From contig NZ_JAODWD010000001.1 in NCBI RefSeq assembly GCF_025345615.1, positions 995,304 to 1,059,303 of the forward strand: a stretch of DNA of 64,000 bases, in the 5' to 3' direction. A program made the position numbers and the translations under genes. Below, in pieces: positions 9,031 through 18,191 of the stretch (within the stretch, counting starts at the first letter, position 1; each line of letters starts with the position of its first letter). The stretch is from Mycobacterium deserti (GTDB taxonomy: Bacteria > Actinomycetota > Actinomycetes > Mycobacteriales > Mycobacteriaceae). The notes beneath the pieces are model-generated. The model ran no database searches. It saw only the letters and a program-made list of their open reading frames with translations, and was not told the origin of the DNA.

Positions 9031-10261
9031 GGATCTGCACGCGCCACACCTCGAGGAAGCAATACGCAACCACACCCGCCGAAGCGGCGATGACCGGGCT
9101 GAAACTGAATATTCGCGCGAAGGCGTATCCGGCGAATCCGTAAGCCAGGATCGTGTAGACCCAACCCCAGGCCCCGTACACGGAATAGGTGTCGGCGAAC
9201 GCGGAATTGGTGAAGAAGTTGCCTGCGAAGGTCACCGAGAATCCATATGTGGCGGCCTGTTTCCAGCTGTCGTCCTTGGCGACCTTGTCGAACTGCAGGA
9301 AGGTGGGCTGGACGGCACCCAGCGACGTCAGGGCATCGCCCTGGTTCTCCCAGGCGCCCCGCATCACCGCATCCGATACTCCCAGCGAAACCTGTGCCGG
9401 GACGGCCAGGTAGGCCCCTGTCTGATAGACGTTCATCGCGACCGGATTCGAGACCCCGTGCTCGCGGTAGTAATTCGCGTTGCGGAAGTAGTTCAACGCT
9501 GTGAGCACAGTGAATCCAATGAGCGCTATCAGCACGAGCGCGATCCCAACGCGCACAGCTGACCTACTGTCAACTAGCTGTGGTTCGCGACTTCTCACCC
9601 ATGCGGCCAGATAGACCGCGCATGCCATCAGGAGCGCGAGACGCGACGAAATCATGGAGTTCGCGATCAACAGCAGCATCGCAACAACCATGTACGGCCA
9701 CCCGACGACCTTTTTGCGCCAGAGGAAGACGCTAATGGGCGCAGCCAGAATCGTGGCGTATCGCAACGTCTGCAAACCGGCGAAACCCGAGAGCGCATTG
9801 CTGAAGTCGTTGGCAGTCTGCTCGCTCAGGGATTCGACGATGGCGGAGATGCCGCCGACCCTCAAGACCGAGTAGCTGACTCCGAGGGCGCCGGCAGCGA
9901 GCAGGAGGAAGAAGTAACGCCGTTCGAACCAGAAGGTTTTCGTGCGCTCGTTGCCGATCGCAGGCCGTGACCTGTGTGAGCCGAGCCAGAAACCGACCAT
10001 CGACACCATCACGATCGCGCCGTACCACAACACGAGAAGCGCGATACCTCTACCGCTGGCCTGGGCCGGGGTCGAAAACCCGGTCAAAGCCTCGGAACCG
10101 GCCTGGGCTCGCCCGAACTGTCGGCTGGTCAACGCCAACCACGCCAGAAATGACATACCCACCGGCGCCAAGATCAAGGCGCCGGGAGTAAACCAACGCG
10201 GGACCCGAAGATCTGTTCGGGCGTGGCGCACAGGGGATTCGGCGCTGATGTCTGTGTGCAT
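8942..10261 (-). CDS. Wzy-type polysaccharide repeat-unit polymerase
   Basis: A 439-residue integral membrane protein with about ten hydrophobic segments and a large loop near residues 280-350 (YREHGVSNPVAMNVYQTG onwards). This is the topology of O-antigen/EPS polymerases of the oligosaccharide repeat unit type. Wzy joins flipped repeat units on the outer face of the membrane. The family has low sequence conservation, so the call rests on topology and on its place between flippase and transferase genes. It follows the flippase by 2 bp. Confidence 0.8.
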   Translation of the reverse strand: MHTDISAESPVRHARTDLRVPRWFTPGALILAPVGMSFLAWLALTSRQFGRAQAGSEALTGFSTPAQASGRGIALLVLWYGAIVMVSMVGFWLGSHRSRPAIGNERTKTFWFERRYFFLLLAAGALGVSYSVLRVGGISAIVESLSEQTANDFSNALSGFAGLQTLRYATILAAPISVFLWRKKVVGWPYMVVAMLLLIANSMISSRLALLMACAVYLAAWVRSREPQLVDSRSAVRVGIALVLIALIGFTVLTALNYFRNANYYREHGVSNPVAMNVYQTGAYLAVPAQVSLGVSDAVMRGAWENQGDALTSLGAVQPTFLQFDKVAKDDSWKQAATYGFSVTFAGNFFTNSAFADTYSVYGAWGWVYTILAYGFAGYAFARIFSFSPVIAASAGVVAYCFLEVWRVQILTYGIVVFLLLLTAGSALLAARIRPPRKN

Positions 10262-10263
10262 AC

Positions 10264-11430
10264 CTAGCTGAGCCGTTCGCGTAGCTGTCGCAATCCGAAA
10301 GCCGCCGCGTAGTCCGAAGCGTCTTTGACGGCCGCTCGGTGGTAGATGAGGGCCGTGATCATCTCGGCCACGACGAAAGACAGGAAGATCGCGGCCGGGG
10401 CGTGCCAGACAAGGAGAAAGCCCACGCTGATCATCAAGTAGATCACCGTGCTGGCACCTCGAATCCAGAACACGGGCACGGTCTTACCGGCCTTGCGGAG
10501 CGCGGCGAACGGCACGGTCGACAACAACATGAAGCCCTTCCACAGGCAGGCCAGTAGCAGCGCAGCGACGCCAACATCGCGCCACGCCGGACCGAAGATC
10601 AGGCTTCCCAGCCCCCCGAAGGCGGCAATTAGGACTGCCACCATTGCGGCGACGAAAACCACGGTGAAGGGTGCGAGTTCACCCCGGTGGCCGTGGGCGA
10701 GCAGTCGATACCTGCCATAGGCCAGGATCGGCTCTACGGCGCCGGCCACCGTGGAGATGACGCGAAACGTGACCGACGCTGCCGGTCCGACCATGACCAG
10801 GAGCAGCGACGTGATCGCCGGCTGTACGACGCCGACGACGGCAGTCTCCGCGGTGACCCAACTGGACCTACGGACATCTGGCGGAAAACCCATCCGCGGC
10901 AATGCCCTTCCCGGCCGATACCGGACGAGCACCGCGAGTACGGCGCCGACGGCCAGTACCCGTACGCATTGCGGGTTGTGTTGAACGGACATCCAGAGTG
11001 CGATCGCACTGGCAACGATCAACACCGCCGCGCCGAGGCCTTCACGTTTCCACGCTCCGCTGACCACCCCGATCGAGCGGGCCATCAGCAACCCGGTCAT
11101 CACGCCGACAGAGCTCGTCATCAACGCCGCGGTCGTCGCGACCGCTGGTCCGATGACCAGCAGTGCGCCGGAGGCGATGGTCAACAACACCACCCACAGG
11201 GGCAGGCCCAAGTCGCCTTCTGCGTCCGGGGTCGCCAGGCGGCCCTCGACGACGAAGGCGTTGAACAGTTGTGCGACGTAGACGCCGACGACGAGCGCCA
11301 ACGCGAGAAAGCCCTGAGTGTCGATGGGCGCTATGCGCGCATAGATCGCGATGAAGATCGCCGGAAAGACATTCAGCGCGAGACCGGCACCCACCTGGAC
11401 GGCGGTATGCAGGTGCTTGCTGTCAAGCAC
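10264..11430 (-). CDS. Wzx-like polysaccharide flippase
   Basis: A 388-residue membrane protein with about ten to twelve hydrophobic helices and few charged loops, resembling the polysaccharide exporter/flippase (MATE/MVF superfamily) but shorter than the usual 420-480 residues. It starts with GTG 11430 and lies 26 bp after the upstream glycosyltransferase in a four-gene minus-strand operon (chain-length protein, GT4, flippase, polymerase). The expected role is flipping the lipid-linked repeat unit outward. Alternative: another multi-pass transporter; the operon context favours flippase. Confidence 0.72.
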   Translation of the reverse strand: MLDSKHLHTAVQVGAGLALNVFPAIFIAIYARIAPIDTQGFLALALVVGVYVAQLFNAFVVEGRLATPDAEGDLGLPLWVVLLTIASGALLVIGPAVATTAALMTSSVGVMTGLLMARSIGVVSGAWKREGLGAAVLIVASAIALWMSVQHNPQCVRVLAVGAVLAVLVRYRPGRALPRMGFPPDVRRSSWVTAETAVVGVVQPAITSLLLVMVGPAASVTFRVISTVAGAVEPILAYGRYRLLAHGHRGELAPFTVVFVAAMVAVLIAAFGGLGSLIFGPAWRDVGVAALLLACLWKGFMLLSTVPFAALRKAGKTVPVFWIRGASTVIYLMISVGFLLVWHAPAAIFLSFVVAEMITALIYHRAAVKDASDYAAAFGLRQLRERLS

Positions 11431-11456
11431 GGCTGCGCCCGGCTCCGGCGCGGTGG

Positions 11457-12575
11457 TCAGCCATGTCGGTGGGCCGCTAGCGTCCGCGTCACCACGCCGG
11501 CCATCTTGCTGCGGAAGGCCTCCGGCGAGAATTGTTCGGCGTGCCTTCGGATCCCGACCGGGTCGAAGTGGCGGCCATCGAAGGACGTGAACTTCTCCGC
11601 GAAGTTGCTGACCACTTCGGCATCACTGGTGCCGACGACGAGCGCTCCCGTGATGCCGTCGACGACGCTGTCGAGAGCGCCACCGACACCGAACGCGATC
11701 ACCGGTGTGCCACAAGCCATGGCCTCGACGGGGGTTATGCCGAAGTCCTCCTCCCCGGGCATGACCATCGCCTTGGCGCGGCGGTACAAGCTGCGGAGCT
11801 CTCCATCCGACACCCGACCGACAAACGTGATGTCACCGCCTTCGGCAAACTTCCTGCACTTGGCGGCCTCGCGGCCATCGCCCGCGACCACCAGCTTCAC
11901 CCCGGCCTCCGCCGCCGCCCTGATGGCGATGTCGGGACGCTTGTACCCCACCAACCGCCCCGCGAGCAGAAAGTAGTCGTCACGGGCCTCAGCTGCGTCC
12001 GGTGTGTAGAACGAGACGTTCACCGGAGGGTGGACGACCTCTGCCTCACGCTCCCAATGGCGCTCGATCCGCTGTGCCACCGCAGCGCTGTTGGCCACGA
12101 TGGACGTGATCTTCGGAGCAGCGGCCAGCTCCGCTTTGATCGCCAATCGGGACAACACGTCGAGCGCGAGGCGACCCGGTCGCGACGATGCCTCTTCGCT
12201 CCGCATCCTCTCGTCCCACGCCCACCTCGCGGGTGAATGCACGTAGACGACCGTTGGTCTGGTTGTGGCGGCGTTGACCGCGGCCACAGCGAATGCGTGA
12301 TGGCTGATGATCACAGCGTCCGCGGAACCGAAATCCCGGCGCCTCAACCATCCCGGCACCAGCGGGAGCAACGGCGCGTAGCTGCGGTAACCCGTCATGC
12401 GGTAAGCCGAGGACAGCGGACCAGTGATCACGCGCGAGGCAAACGCCGCAGCCACCCGTGTATCGACGATGGGAATGCTGATGGGCGCATCCGGCCACTC
12501 CCGCGACAGCTCGGTAACGACGTGCTCCGAACCGGCGATCTCGGTCAGCCGTTCGTGAACGATCGCGACCCTCAC
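11457..12575 (-). CDS. GT4-family glycosyltransferase
   Basis: The 372-residue product opens with MRVAIVHERLTEIAGSEHV, typical of WbaZ-like mannosyl/galactosyl transferases. It has VVYVHSPARWAWDE near residue 110, FLLAGRLVGYKRPD in the C-terminal half, and the EX7E motif EEDFGITPVE near residue 285. It is the second sugar-adding enzyme of the locus. Its GTG start overlaps the stop of the chain-length gene (GTGA). Confidence 0.9.
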   Translation of the reverse strand: MRVAIVHERLTEIAGSEHVVTELSREWPDAPISIPIVDTRVAAAFASRVITGPLSSAYRMTGYRSYAPLLPLVPGWLRRRDFGSADAVIISHHAFAVAAVNAATTRPTVVYVHSPARWAWDERMRSEEASSRPGRLALDVLSRLAIKAELAAAPKITSIVANSAAVAQRIERHWEREAEVVHPPVNVSFYTPDAAEARDDYFLLAGRLVGYKRPDIAIRAAAEAGVKLVVAGDGREAAKCRKFAEGGDITFVGRVSDGELRSLYRRAKAMVMPGEEDFGITPVEAMACGTPVIAFGVGGALDSVVDGITGALVVGTSDAEVVSNFAEKFTSFDGRHFDPVGIRRHAEQFSPEAFRSKMAGVVTRTLAAHRHG

Positions 12576-13876
12576 TGCGGGCTCTGCGCGTCGTCGGTGC
12601 CTGCGGTATTCGGTTGACGTCTTCGTGATCTTGCCCGCTGCCGTCGGCGGTAGGTGAAAGCCGCCACCACCGGCGCGGCACTGGACGCCGCTGTAGCCCG
12701 CAGCGCCAACGCTTGCGCCACCGTGTCGGCCTCGATTCGGACCACGAGCACGATGCCCGTGGCGGCACCGATGATGCCGGGGGTCAGTGTCGGGTCGCCG
12801 ACGGCTCCGCCTGCGACGACTCGTGTCGTGGGCGGTTCAGCCGAGGAGGGCAACGAATGTTGCCCCATCGGACTCGCCGCACCCGCCGCAGGCACACTTT
12901 CGGCCGCCGCGAACTCGAGCAGCGAAGCCACCTCTGAGCTCCCCGACGACGACGACGCGCCGATGACGAGGATCACGCGATTCGCCCCCGCAGACGGACA
13001 TTGCGCATAGAGCGTGCGGGCGAGCCGCACCTGTTCATCGGACCAGGCATCACGGGGCGGCATGTCGAGATCAACGGCGGGCAGGAGCACACCGTCGACA
13101 CTGTCGGTCAAGGTCTTCACCAACGACCCGCGACCCGAGCGTCGCCGTCGAGCGAGTAGGACCGCCGCCACGCACGAACCGCCCACCAGTGCACCGAGAA
13201 ACACGCCGATGACCCACTGCTGAGAGCTCGGATGGTTCGGAATCGGCGGCTGCACAACCGTCAACACGCTGGCCTGAGCCGCTTCGAGCTCGATGCTCTC
13301 GCGCACTCGTTCCCATTCCCGCATCCGCGCGGGGTCTGCGGCATCGCGCTGCTGCCACTCGGACAGCGTCGGCAGAATTGTTCGTAGCTGCTCGTCGACG
13401 CGCCGCCCAAGCTCTTGGCCGTAGAGATCAATGGCCGTCTGCACCGTTCTGGTGGCTTCATCGTCGGAATTGCTGCTGCAGCTAATGGTGACCACAGACG
13501 ACTCGCTGGCCTGCGCAACATTGAGTTCCGCGGGCTCGTCCTTGGCCAACTTCTCGGCCACCGCCTGAGCAAAGCCCTCGCCAGACAGGTAGGCGATTTC
13601 CCCAGCGACGAATCTGCCTGTGCTGTCCTGGTTGTCAGGGGTGATCTGACTCGCCCCGCCTGCGAGCGCCGTCAAATCGGCCGGATCCTGGAGCCGCAAA
13701 AAAGCTGTCGCGGTGGTGTCGGTAGTCATGGCACCGAAGACCAGCCCACCGATGAGCGCCCCGGCGCAGAGGCCGATGACCGTGCCGATGATCAGCCTCA
13801 CCGTCACGAAGCGGGTTTCGAGTGACGAGATCGTCGCAGTCGCGGACGCGGGCACTTTCGACATGTCGATAGACAC
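12572..13876 (-). CDS. Chain-length determinant protein with degenerate kinase-like domain
   Basis: A 434-residue Wzz/Wzc-like protein. Transmembrane helices lie at about residues 25-50 and 221-243 and enclose a 170-residue extracytoplasmic domain (DPADLTALAGGASQI onwards). The cytoplasmic part resembles bacterial tyrosine kinases (DEQVRLARTLYAQ, then VILVIGASSSSGSSEVASLL at 301-320), but the Walker A lysine is replaced by serine and no tyrosine cluster follows. It ends in an Arg-rich tail. It therefore probably sets polymer length without kinase activity. GTG 13876 has a GGAGGG site about 8 bp upstream. First gene of the operon. Confidence 0.82.
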   Translation of the reverse strand: MSIDMSKVPASATATISSLETRFVTVRLIIGTVIGLCAGALIGGLVFGAMTTDTTATAFLRLQDPADLTALAGGASQITPDNQDSTGRFVAGEIAYLSGEGFAQAVAEKLAKDEPAELNVAQASESSVVTISCSSNSDDEATRTVQTAIDLYGQELGRRVDEQLRTILPTLSEWQQRDAADPARMREWERVRESIELEAAQASVLTVVQPPIPNHPSSQQWVIGVFLGALVGGSCVAAVLLARRRRSGRGSLVKTLTDSVDGVLLPAVDLDMPPRDAWSDEQVRLARTLYAQCPSAGANRVILVIGASSSSGSSEVASLLEFAAAESVPAAGAASPMGQHSLPSSAEPPTTRVVAGGAVGDPTLTPGIIGAATGIVLVVRIEADTVAQALALRATAASSAAPVVAAFTYRRRQRARSRRRQPNTAGTDDAQSPQ

Positions 13877-14102
13877 TCTGCGGCCCTCCGTCCTGCACCT
13901 GGTGAGTCAACAGTAGATGGGCCGGACCGTTTGCCGCGCCAGACTCTCTACATCCGGTGCGCATCGCCCGCGCGGCCTTCAATCGGCGCACCAGCAATCG
14001 GCAACGCCTTCGGCGGCGCCGCTATCGTCTACGAGTCGGGTTTGCCAGGAGCGGACGGTGGGCGTGGCCCAACGCAGTGACGCTCACGCTCGCAAAGGTG
14101 CG

Positions 14103-15305
14103 CTAGGCCAAGGGCGTGCTTGGGGTGAAGACGACCGGCATCTGTTCGAGACCGGAGACGAAGTTCGCCGGCCGCAGCGGCAGCGCCGCGTCGGAGGCCA
14201 GCCGGAGATCCGGCAGCCGCTGCAGCAAGCGCGTCTGCATGATCGAAAGCTCCAATCGCGCAAGCTGATTGCCCAGACAGAAGTGGGTTCCGAAGCCGAA
14301 CGCGAGGTGGTTGTTCGGATAGCGCTCGATGTTGAACGACTCCGGGTCGTCGAATACCTTCTCGTCGAAGTTCGCCGACTCGAACAGCAGGATCATCTTC
14401 TCGCCCTCTTTGAGGGCGGTGCCGTGAAACTCGGTGTCCGCGGTGATGGTGCGCGCCATGTTCTTCACCGGCGCCGTCCACCGCAGCATCTCCTCGATTG
14501 CGTTGGGCAGCAACGTGAGATCCTCGGTCAGCCGCCGGTGCTGGTCGGGATGGAGCAACAACTGCCTCGTGCCGCCGGACAACGTGTGACGGGTGGTCTC
14601 GTCGCCACCGATCAACAGCAGCAGCACCTCGGTGACGATCTGGTGGTCCTCCAGCTTGGAGCCCTCGACCTCCGCGTGCACCAGCACGCTCACCAGATCG
14701 TCGGTCGGCTCGGACTTGCGCACCTCGATCATGCCCATCATGTACTGGCTGTAGGCCGCGAACGCGTCCATCGTCAGCTGGAACTGCTCGGGGTCCGCGG
14801 TGCTGCTCAACGCGCCTACCAGGTCGTCGGACCATTTCAGGAACATCTCGCGTTCCTCGGGGCGCACGCCGAGCATGTCGCCGATGACCGCCATCGGAAG
14901 CGGGGCGGCCAGATCCCAGACGAAGTCGCACTCGCCGCGCTCGCACACGTTGTCGATCAACGTGTCACACAGCGAAGTGATCGAGCCCTCAAGGTCTTTC
15001 ACCCGCTTACGGGTGAAGCCGGAGTTGACGAGCTTGCGCCGCAACAGATGTTGCGGGTCGTCCATCTCGATCATCATCTCGACGCCCGGTTGATCCGGCC
15101 GGATCCCGCCCGCATTGGAGAACAGCTCGGGATTGCGTTCGGCTTCGATCACGGCGGCGTACGTGGCGGCCGCGGCCAGGCCGTTGCGGTCGCGAAAGAC
15201 GGGTTCGTTATCCCGCATCCACTTGTAGATCGGCCGCGAGTCGCCCGCGTAGAACGCGCCGTCGGTGAGGTCGACATCCGGTTTCGTCGACGTCGTCGCT
15301 GTCAT
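14103..15305 (-). CDS. cyp142: Cytochrome P450 CYP142, sterol C26/C27 oxidase
   Basis: A 400-residue P450. The I-helix motif is GGDETTRHT, the K-helix ExxR region is present, and the haem-binding loop is FGFGTHFCLGNQLARLE with the axial Cys. CYP142 oxidises the terminal methyl of the cholesterol side chain to the acid and partly overlaps CYP125 in function. It follows the Rv3519-like gene by 3 bp, the same pair as Rv3518c/Rv3519 but on one strand here. Confidence 0.92.
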   Translation of the reverse strand: MTATTSTKPDVDLTDGAFYAGDSRPIYKWMRDNEPVFRDRNGLAAAATYAAVIEAERNPELFSNAGGIRPDQPGVEMMIEMDDPQHLLRRKLVNSGFTRKRVKDLEGSITSLCDTLIDNVCERGECDFVWDLAAPLPMAVIGDMLGVRPEEREMFLKWSDDLVGALSSTADPEQFQLTMDAFAAYSQYMMGMIEVRKSEPTDDLVSVLVHAEVEGSKLEDHQIVTEVLLLLIGGDETTRHTLSGGTRQLLLHPDQHRRLTEDLTLLPNAIEEMLRWTAPVKNMARTITADTEFHGTALKEGEKMILLFESANFDEKVFDDPESFNIERYPNNHLAFGFGTHFCLGNQLARLELSIMQTRLLQRLPDLRLASDAALPLRPANFVSGLEQMPVVFTPSTPLA

Positions 15306-15308
15306 CGA

Positions 15309-16034
15309 TCAAACCTCCTGCGCGTCTGCGAAAGACATCTCGACGTTGCCAGCCGAACTGGAGACCAACGCGCGTTTGGGGAAGCCTAGCGATGCGAGTT
15401 CTTTGGCGTAGGGGTGTTCGCCCAAGCGCACCCGCGCACCGCCGGGGCGGTAGCGCACATCGGACAGCGTCATCTCGCCGAGGGTCTCACGGCGCACCCC
15501 GTCCCGGTAGGAATAGGTTGGGTGCGCCTGCGGCTTCGAGGTGAACGCCGCGGGCACCGAAAGGCCGGACTTGAAGTCCATGCCGACCACGAACTGGCCG
15601 TCGATGTTCAAGTCAAACGAGTACGTGTTGCCGTCGCGAATTATGAAGTCGGCCATCACTTTTGGGTAGCCCCAGATCTTGGTGCCCGCCTCGAGCGTGA
15701 ACGCCTGATCCACCGGCAGATGGTGGATGAACGCGCCCGCCGACTGCAGCGCGCGCAGGCTCCAGCTGCCCGGGGCGCGGTCGACCCCTGGCGGGTTCAC
15801 CATCACGTTGGTCCCGTACTCCCAGTACTGACCGAGGTCGCCGTCCTCGTAGCGCATCAACATCAGCACGACGATCGCGCGCCCCGGCAGGTAGCGGCAC
15901 ACCTGGAAGCCGCTGTAGTCGATCATCTTCTGAGCGGCGTCGGCGTCGACCGAGAACATCGCCATGTGTTGGTGCGCCTTGCGGATTTTCACCGGCATCG
16001 TCAAGACGGTGCCGGCGATGGTGTGCTGCGTCAT
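15309..16034 (-). CDS. Acetoacetate decarboxylase-superfamily protein (Rv3519-like)
   Basis: A 241-residue protein with the acetoacetate decarboxylase-like fold, shown by ALQSAGAFIHHLPVDQAFTLEAGTKIWGYPKVMADF and the following beta-rich half. M. tuberculosis Rv3519 lies beside cyp142 in the same way and is in the KstR regulon; its reaction is not known. It leads a two-gene unit with cyp142 and has a KstR-like box 10 bp before the ATG. Confidence 0.82.
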   Translation of the reverse strand: MTQHTIAGTVLTMPVKIRKAHQHMAMFSVDADAAQKMIDYSGFQVCRYLPGRAIVVLMLMRYEDGDLGQYWEYGTNVMVNPPGVDRAPGSWSLRALQSAGAFIHHLPVDQAFTLEAGTKIWGYPKVMADFIIRDGNTYSFDLNIDGQFVVGMDFKSGLSVPAAFTSKPQAHPTYSYRDGVRRETLGEMTLSDVRYRPGGARVRLGEHPYAKELASLGFPKRALVSSSAGNVEMSFADAQEV

Positions 16035-16044
16035 CGCGCCAATC

Positions 16045-16058
16045 TAGAACGCGGTGTA
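16045..16058. promoter_or_regulatory. KstR-like operator before the Rv3519-cyp142 unit
   Basis: TAGAACGCGGTGTA matches TnnAACnnGTTnnA except that the right half is GGT instead of GTT. It lies 10 bp before the start codon, the same spacing as the better boxes in this window. The mismatch makes it a weaker site. Confidence 0.6.
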
Positions 16059-16086
16059 GACAACTAGCAAGAAGTGTCTACTTCTC

Positions 16087-17118
16087 CTACACGAGCGCGG
16101 CGAGCTCACGGATCTGCTCGGTGGATCGCGCGCCCACCACCATCATCGTCACCCCGGCTGCCTCCCAGGCCTTGATCTGCTCCTGGACGAAACCGAGGTC
16201 GCCGACGATCGCGGAGTCGTCGACCAACTCGTCGGGAATGACCTTGGCGGCCTCGTCCTTGCGGTCGCTGCGGAACAGCCGCGTGACGTCGTCGACGACC
16301 TCGGCGTAGCCCATCCGGCGGTAGACGTCGGCATGGAAATTGGTGTCCTCCGCGCCCATGCCACCCATGTAGAGCGCCAGGTGCGGCTTCATCAACTCCA
16401 TGATCTCCGCGCGGTCATCGGTGACGACGACCTGCGCCGTCGCGCAGATCTCGAAGTCCTCGCGGCTGCGGCGTGCGCCGGGGCGGGCGAAGCCTTCGTC
16501 GAGCCATTCGTTGTACATGTTCGCGATGCGCGGCGAGTAGAAGATCGGCAGCCAGCCGTCGCAGATCTCGGCCGCCAGCGCGACGTTCTTCGGGCCCTCG
16601 GCACCAAGCATCACGGGGATGTCGGCGCGCAGCGGATGCGTGATCGGCTTGAGGTTCTTGCCGAGCCCTGTGGTGCCCTCGCCGCTCAACGGGAGGGGAT
16701 AGTGCGGCCCGTCGCTGTGCACGGGGGCTTCCCGAGCCCACACCTGCCGAAGGATGTCGACGTATTCGCGGGTCCGGGCCAGCGGCTTCGGGAACTTCTG
16801 CCCGTACCACCCCTCGACGACCTGCGGGCCGGAGACGCCGAGCCCGAGGATGTGCCGCCCGCCCGAGAGGTGATCGAGCGTGAGGGCTGCCATTGCGCAC
16901 GCGGTCGGCGTGCGGGCCGATAGTTGGATCACCGACGTGCCGAGGCGCATCCGCGTCGTCTCCCGGCCCCACCACGCCAGCGGGGTGTAGGCGTCCGACC
17001 CCCACGCCTCGGCGGTGAACACAGTGTCGAAGCCGGCCTCCTCGGCCGCGGCGACCAGTTCGGCGTGGTTCTCCGGTGGCTGCGCCCCCCAATAGCCGAG
17101 CTGCAATCCGAGCTTCAT
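16087..17118 (-). CDS. LLM-class F420-dependent oxidoreductase (Rv3520c-like)
   Basis: A 343-residue luciferase-like monooxygenase-fold enzyme: MKLGLQLGYWGAQPP, FDTVFTAEAWGSDAYTPLAWWG, RHILGLGVSGPQVVEGWYG. This subgroup uses cofactor F420 rather than FMN. ATG 17118 was chosen over the longer frame because GGAGG precedes it and MKLGLQLGYWG is the family start. It is divergent from the DUF35 gene with a KstR box between them, as in Rv3520c/Rv3521. The substrate in sterol catabolism is unknown. Confidence 0.87.
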   Translation of the reverse strand: MKLGLQLGYWGAQPPENHAELVAAAEEAGFDTVFTAEAWGSDAYTPLAWWGRETTRMRLGTSVIQLSARTPTACAMAALTLDHLSGGRHILGLGVSGPQVVEGWYGQKFPKPLARTREYVDILRQVWAREAPVHSDGPHYPLPLSGEGTTGLGKNLKPITHPLRADIPVMLGAEGPKNVALAAEICDGWLPIFYSPRIANMYNEWLDEGFARPGARRSREDFEICATAQVVVTDDRAEIMELMKPHLALYMGGMGAEDTNFHADVYRRMGYAEVVDDVTRLFRSDRKDEAAKVIPDELVDDSAIVGDLGFVQEQIKAWEAAGVTMMVVGARSTEQIRELAALV

Positions 17119-17153
17119 GAGACCGCCTCCACACCCGTCCTTGAATCCATTCT

Positions 17154-17167
17154 TAGAACCTGTTCTA
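17154..17167. promoter_or_regulatory. KstR operator between Rv3520c-like and Rv3521-like genes
   Basis: TAGAACCTGTTCTA fits the KstR pattern with matching outer arms. It lies 9 bp before the GTG of the DUF35 gene and 35 bp before the ATG of the divergent LLM gene, so it can serve both. Confidence 0.9.
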
Positions 17168-17176
17168 CTCGATGCC

Positions 17177-18181
17177 GTGACCACGAGCCAAAGCAGCCCG
17201 GTGCAGATCGACGCGCATGAGCCGCCTCTTTCGGCGCCGCTGAAGCTGTCTTTCGACTACACCCGTTCAGTCGGACCACTCCTGTCCCAGTTCTTCACCG
17301 CCCTGCGCGAGCGACGCATCGTCGGAGTGCGCGGTTCGGACGGGCTGGTCTACGTGCCACCTGCCGAATTCGATCCAGTCACCTATGAACGATTGACCGA
17401 GATCGTACCGGTGGCCGGCGTCGGGACCGTGTTGTCGTGGACCTGGCAGCAGACGCCGCTGGAGGGTCAGCCGCTGGACCGGCCGTTCGCCTGGGCGCTG
17501 ATCAAGCTCGACGGCGCCGACACCCCGCTTCTGCATGCCGTCGACGCCGATTCGAAGGACGCGATCAGCAGCGGTACCCGGGTACACGCGCACTGGGTCG
17601 ACGAGCCCGTCGGCGCGATCACCGACATCGCCTACTTCTCCCTGGGCGAGGAGGCCGAACCCGAGGGTGAGGCCGACGACCGCGATCCGGTGACTGTGCA
17701 GGTGACGCCGAGCAGCATCGAAATCCAGCACACCGCCTCGTTTCCCGAGAGCACCTTCCTTCGAGCGCTCGAGGAGGGCAAGCTGCTGGGCGCGCGCTCG
17801 AAGAAGGACCGCAACGGAGCGCCGGGCAAGGTGTACTTCCCGCCGAAGGAGGCGGACCCCGCGACCGGACTGGAACTCGACGAGTTCATCGAACTGCCGG
17901 ACAAGGGCACCGTGACGACGTTCGCGGTCATCAACATCCCGTTTGCCGGACAACGCATCAAGCCGCCCTACGTCGCGGCCTACGTGCTGCTCGACGGCGC
18001 CGACATTCCGTTCCTGCACCTGGTCACCGAGATCGAGGCGGCCGAGGTCCGGATGGGCATGCGCGTCGAGGCGGTGTGGCGGCCCCGCGAGGAGTGGGGC
18101 CTCGGCATCGACAACATCGACCACTTCCGGCCGACGGGTGAGCCCGACGCCGAGTACGACTCCTACAAGCACCACCTGTAA
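17177..18181 (+). CDS. Tandem DUF35-like OB-fold protein (Rv3521-like), partner of Ltp aldolases
   Basis: A 334-residue protein made of two similar halves, each with an extended VYVPP/VYFPP element (GLVYVPPAEFDP near 55, GKVYFPPKEADP near 220) and an OB-type region ending in LLHAV or FLHLV. DUF35 proteins normally have a Cys4 zinc ribbon, but this one contains no cysteine at all. DUF35 domains bind and support thiolase-like aldolases such as Ltp2, so this is likely the partner of Ltp4/Ltp3 encoded next. Start GTG 17177 is just downstream of the KstR box; the upstream extension would run through that operator. Confidence 0.85.
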   Translation: MTTSQSSPVQIDAHEPPLSAPLKLSFDYTRSVGPLLSQFFTALRERRIVGVRGSDGLVYVPPAEFDPVTYERLTEIVPVAGVGTVLSWTWQQTPLEGQPLDRPFAWALIKLDGADTPLLHAVDADSKDAISSGTRVHAHWVDEPVGAITDIAYFSLGEEAEPEGEADDRDPVTVQVTPSSIEIQHTASFPESTFLRALEEGKLLGARSKKDRNGAPGKVYFPPKEADPATGLELDEFIELPDKGTVTTFAVINIPFAGQRIKPPYVAAYVLLDGADIPFLHLVTEIEAAEVRMGMRVEAVWRPREEWGLGIDNIDHFRPTGEPDAEYDSYKHHL

Positions 18182-18191
18182 AGGGCGGGAC

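Noticed and set aside
13909..13922. Shared string GTAGATGGGCCG near 13.9 kb and 47.5 kb as possible attachment sites
   Set aside because: Only about 12 bases are shared and the flanks differ; chance is a sufficient explanation.
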